The notes beneath the pieces are model-generated. The model did not search any database. It was not told the DNA's origin and saw only the letters and a list, made by a program, of their open reading frames with translations. Shown here piece after piece: positions 62,214-64,000 of a stretch of DNA of 64,000 bases. This stretch comes from an uncultured Bacteroidia bacterium (GTDB lineage Bacteria; Bacteroidota; Bacteroidia; Bacteroidales; Prolixibacteraceae): contig CAIXZH010000101.1 of the NCBI GenBank assembly GCA_903923905.1, forward strand, positions 62,001 through 126,000. Direction: 5' to 3'. A program made the translations under genes and the position numbers. Numbering within the stretch: position 1 is the first letter of the stretch; each line of letters starts with the position of its first letter.

Positions 62214-63485
62214 TTACAGGATCATTCCTGCACCAACCACATTATTAGTCCCTTCATCGATCAAGATCAGGCTTCCGGTATCCCGATTCTTTTTGTACGG
62301 ATCGAAAAACAAGGGTTTTGTGGTTTTGATGGTGATTCGGGCAATTTGGTTTAACCCGACACTCAGATCATCGTGAATCTCTTCGGTCGTATTGATATTT
62401 ACTTTGTACTTAACCTCAGTTACGATGCAGCGCAATTCATTTGAATTATGCTTCAACTGGTATTTCCCTCTGACGACCAGAGGTTTTTCATTGAGCCAGC
62501 AAACCATTAAATCAATCTCTTGTGATTGCTGCGGTTGATTGTCTGCATCAACGATCATCGATCCACGGCTGACATCAATCTCATCTGTTAGTCTGATCGT
62601 CACTGATTGTGGGGGGAAGGCGTAGTCGAGACTCTTACCGGCAAAATCGATCGCCTCAATGGTCGTTTTTAGCCCGCCTGGTAAGATGGCGACTTTCTGA
62701 CCTACCCTGAACACCCCGCTGGCTACCCTTCCTGCATAACCGCGGTAATCATGATATTCATCGGTAATGGGACGAATAACATACTGAACCGGGAATCGGG
62801 GATCTTTTAGGTTCCAATCCTGACCTACCGGCAGTGCTTCAAGCAATCCTAAAAATGTATCACCTTTATACCAGGACATATTATTGGAAGGATCTACCAC
62901 ATTATCTCCAAGTTTGGCACTAATGGGTAAAAAGTGAATATCCTGATTGTCTAGTCTGCTGGCAACATCGACAAAATCTTCCTTAATCCGTTCAAAAACC
63001 TCTTCACTAAAATCAACCAGATCCATTTTATTCACGCATACCAAAATGTGTGGAATATTTAATAAAGCTGCAATATAAGCATGTCGCCGGGTCTGTTCGA
63101 TTACGCCATTTCGGGCATCAACGAGGATCACAGCAGCATTGGCGGTAGAAGCGCCGGTCACCATATTTCGGGTATATTGGATATGGCCTGGGGTGTCAGC
63201 AATGATAAATTTGCGTTTGGGAGTTGCAAAATAGCGGTAGGCAACATCGATAGTAATTCCCTGTTCCCGCTCAGCCCGCAGTCCGTCTGTAAGCAATGCC
63301 AGGTTTACTTCTTTGCCTCCCCGACTGATACTTGCTTGTTCGAGCGCCTCCATCTGATCCTCAAAAATAGCTTTGCTATCGTATAACAGCCTGCCAATTA
63401 GCGTACTTTTGCCGTCATCAACACTTCCTGCCGTTGTAAACCGCAATAATTCCATATCGAGATATCCGTGTTCTTTTCCAGACAT
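62214..63485 (-). CDS. cysN: Sulfate adenylyltransferase subunit 1 (GTPase)
   Basis: GTP-hydrolysing subunit of ATP sulfurylase, which makes adenosine 5'-phosphosulfate from ATP and sulfate. The EF-Tu-like GTPase motifs are clear: P loop AGSVDDGKSTLIGRL (about 19-33), switch DTPGHIQYTRNMVTGAS, and NKMD. The 423-residue length from the ATG at 63485 lacks a C-terminal CysC kinase domain. The ATG at 63572 would overlap cysD. It follows cysD by 16 bp, as usual for cysDN. Confidence 0.96.
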   Translation of the reverse strand: MSGKEHGYLDMELLRFTTAGSVDDGKSTLIGRLLYDSKAIFEDQMEALEQASISRGGKEVNLALLTDGLRAEREQGITIDVAYRYFATPKRKFIIADTPGHIQYTRNMVTGASTANAAVILVDARNGVIEQTRRHAYIAALLNIPHILVCVNKMDLVDFSEEVFERIKEDFVDVASRLDNQDIHFLPISAKLGDNVVDPSNNMSWYKGDTFLGLLEALPVGQDWNLKDPRFPVQYVIRPITDEYHDYRGYAGRVASGVFRVGQKVAILPGGLKTTIEAIDFAGKSLDYAFPPQSVTIRLTDEIDVSRGSMIVDADNQPQQSQEIDLMVCWLNEKPLVVRGKYQLKHNSNELRCIVTEVKYKVNINTTEEIHDDLSVGLNQIARITIKTTKPLFFDPYKKNRDTGSLILIDEGTNNVVGAGMIL

Positions 63486-63501
63486 AATTTGAATTGTAAA
63501 A

Positions 63502-64000
63502 TTAAAAATAACCTTCCCTCTTGCGATCTTCCATGGCGGCCTCGGAACGCTTGTCATCAGCCCGGCTGCCACGTTCTGTTACACGGCTTGCGGCCACTTC
63601 CTGAATGATATCTTCAAGGGAATTTGCCTTGGAAAGGGTGACTCCGGTACAGGTAATATCACCGATTGTCCGGCAGCGTACTTTCTTCTTCTCCACTTTT
63701 TCATTGGGTTTTAATTGCATAAACGGAGCACTTGCCATCCATGACCCGTCGCGACAAAAAACATCACGCTCGTGGGTGAAGTATAAACTGGGCATTTCGA
63801 TGTTTTCCTTCAGAATATATTGCCACACATCCATCTCAGTCCAATTGCTGATAGGAAAGACCCGAAAATGTTCTCCCATATGTTTGGCTCCGCAAAACAG
63901 ATTCCAAAGTTCCGGACGTTGATTTTTGGGATCCCACTGTCCAAACTCGTCACGATGTGAGAAAAAGCGCTCCTTAGCCCTGGCTTTCTCCTCATCGCGC
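63502..64000 (-). CDS. cysD: Sulfate adenylyltransferase subunit 2 (5' end outside window)
   Basis: Catalytic PP-loop subunit of ATP sulfurylase. The reading frame is open from the window end (64000) through RDEEKARAKERFFSHRDE, FGQWDPKNQRPELWNLF, then HFRVFPISNWTEMDVWQYI, PSLYFTHERDVFCRDGSW and the C-terminal VRCRTIGDITCTG and RGSRADDKRSEAAMEDRKREGYF motifs. About 166 residues are visible; the N-terminal PP-loop lies beyond the window. It is the first gene of the cysDN pair. Whether cysC or cysH genes lie further upstream cannot be seen. Confidence 0.94.
   Translation of the reverse strand, partial: RDEEKARAKERFFSHRDEFGQWDPKNQRPELWNLFCGAKHMGEHFRVFPISNWTEMDVWQYILKENIEMPSLYFTHERDVFCRDGSWMASAPFMQLKPNEKVEKKKVRCRTIGDITCTGVTLSKANSLEDIIQEVAASRVTERGSRADDKRSEAAMEDRKREGYF

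Noticed and set aside
1-64000. tRNA, rRNA, tmRNA, RNase P, SRP RNA, insertion sequences or prophage
   Set aside because: None recognised in the intergenic regions; no transposase, integrase or phage-structural reading frame was seen. A covariance scan could still find small RNAs missed by eye.

Overview
The window is a chromosomal segment of a Bacteroidota bacterium, most likely of the Bacteroidia (Bacteroidales/Marinilabiliales-like). The evidence is a SusC/SusD pair, a type IX secretion (T9SS) PorP/SprF protein beside a protein with a CHU_C-type sorting domain, a fused 2-oxoacid:ferredoxin oxidoreductase, Bacteroidota-type promoters (TTTG about 20 bp upstream of TAnnTTTG), and a general lack of Shine-Dalgarno sequences. 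No tRNA, rRNA, CRISPR array, prophage or transposase is visible. Most of the window is core and metabolic genes, with accessory surface and sugar-use genes between them.

Layout. 1-5.8 kb: the 3' part of an inositol-dehydrogenase-like oxidoreductase, then a SusC/SusD nutrient-uptake pair closed by a strong hairpin. 6.2-15 kb: housekeeping genes, namely dnaX (split by an A10 run), icd, ferritin, secA, lgt and lspA. The last three join protein export to lipoprotein maturation. 15.2-22 kb: on the minus strand a large FAD/Fe-S 2-hydroxyacid dehydrogenase and an OB-fold lipoprotein; on the plus strand larE-larC-larB, which make the nickel-pincer cofactor, without larA. 22-28.3 kb: an orphan substrate-binding lipoprotein, an exported chorismate mutase, a membrane acyltransferase, an MFS transporter and CstA.

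28.3-35.3 kb: a dispersed amino-sugar set on the minus strand (NagX/DUF5009-like membrane protein, secreted GH20 hexosaminidase, NahK-like sugar kinase, sugar-1-phosphate nucleotidyltransferase), interrupted by a soluble GAF histidine kinase and an MBL-fold hydrolase. 35.5-42.1 kb: gamma-carbonic anhydrase divergent from korA-korB, then a 995-residue protein joining receiver-like modules to a PEP/pyruvate-binding ATP-grasp domain. 42.4-49.5 kb: alpha/beta hydrolase, lone Hpt protein, gcvT, serC-DUF1015, a beta-barrel protein and a YggS/PLPBP protein.

49.5-64 kb: a T9SS-type adhesin with a C-type lectin domain (EPN/WND motifs) and PKD repeats, convergent with a PorP/SprF gene; then a helical-repeat protein, an APC permease, peptidase T, prolyl-tRNA synthetase, a Gly/Tyr-rich lipoprotein, a FadL-type porin, and cysD-cysN for sulfate activation running off the end.

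The points most worth a second look are the dnaX coding shift at A10, the receiver/PEP-synthase-like hybrid, the three-cysteine LarE in a larA-less operon, the exported chorismate mutase, the lectin adhesin with its SprF partner, and several intergenic palindromes that look like interspersed repeats. No wholly new multi-gene system was recognised.
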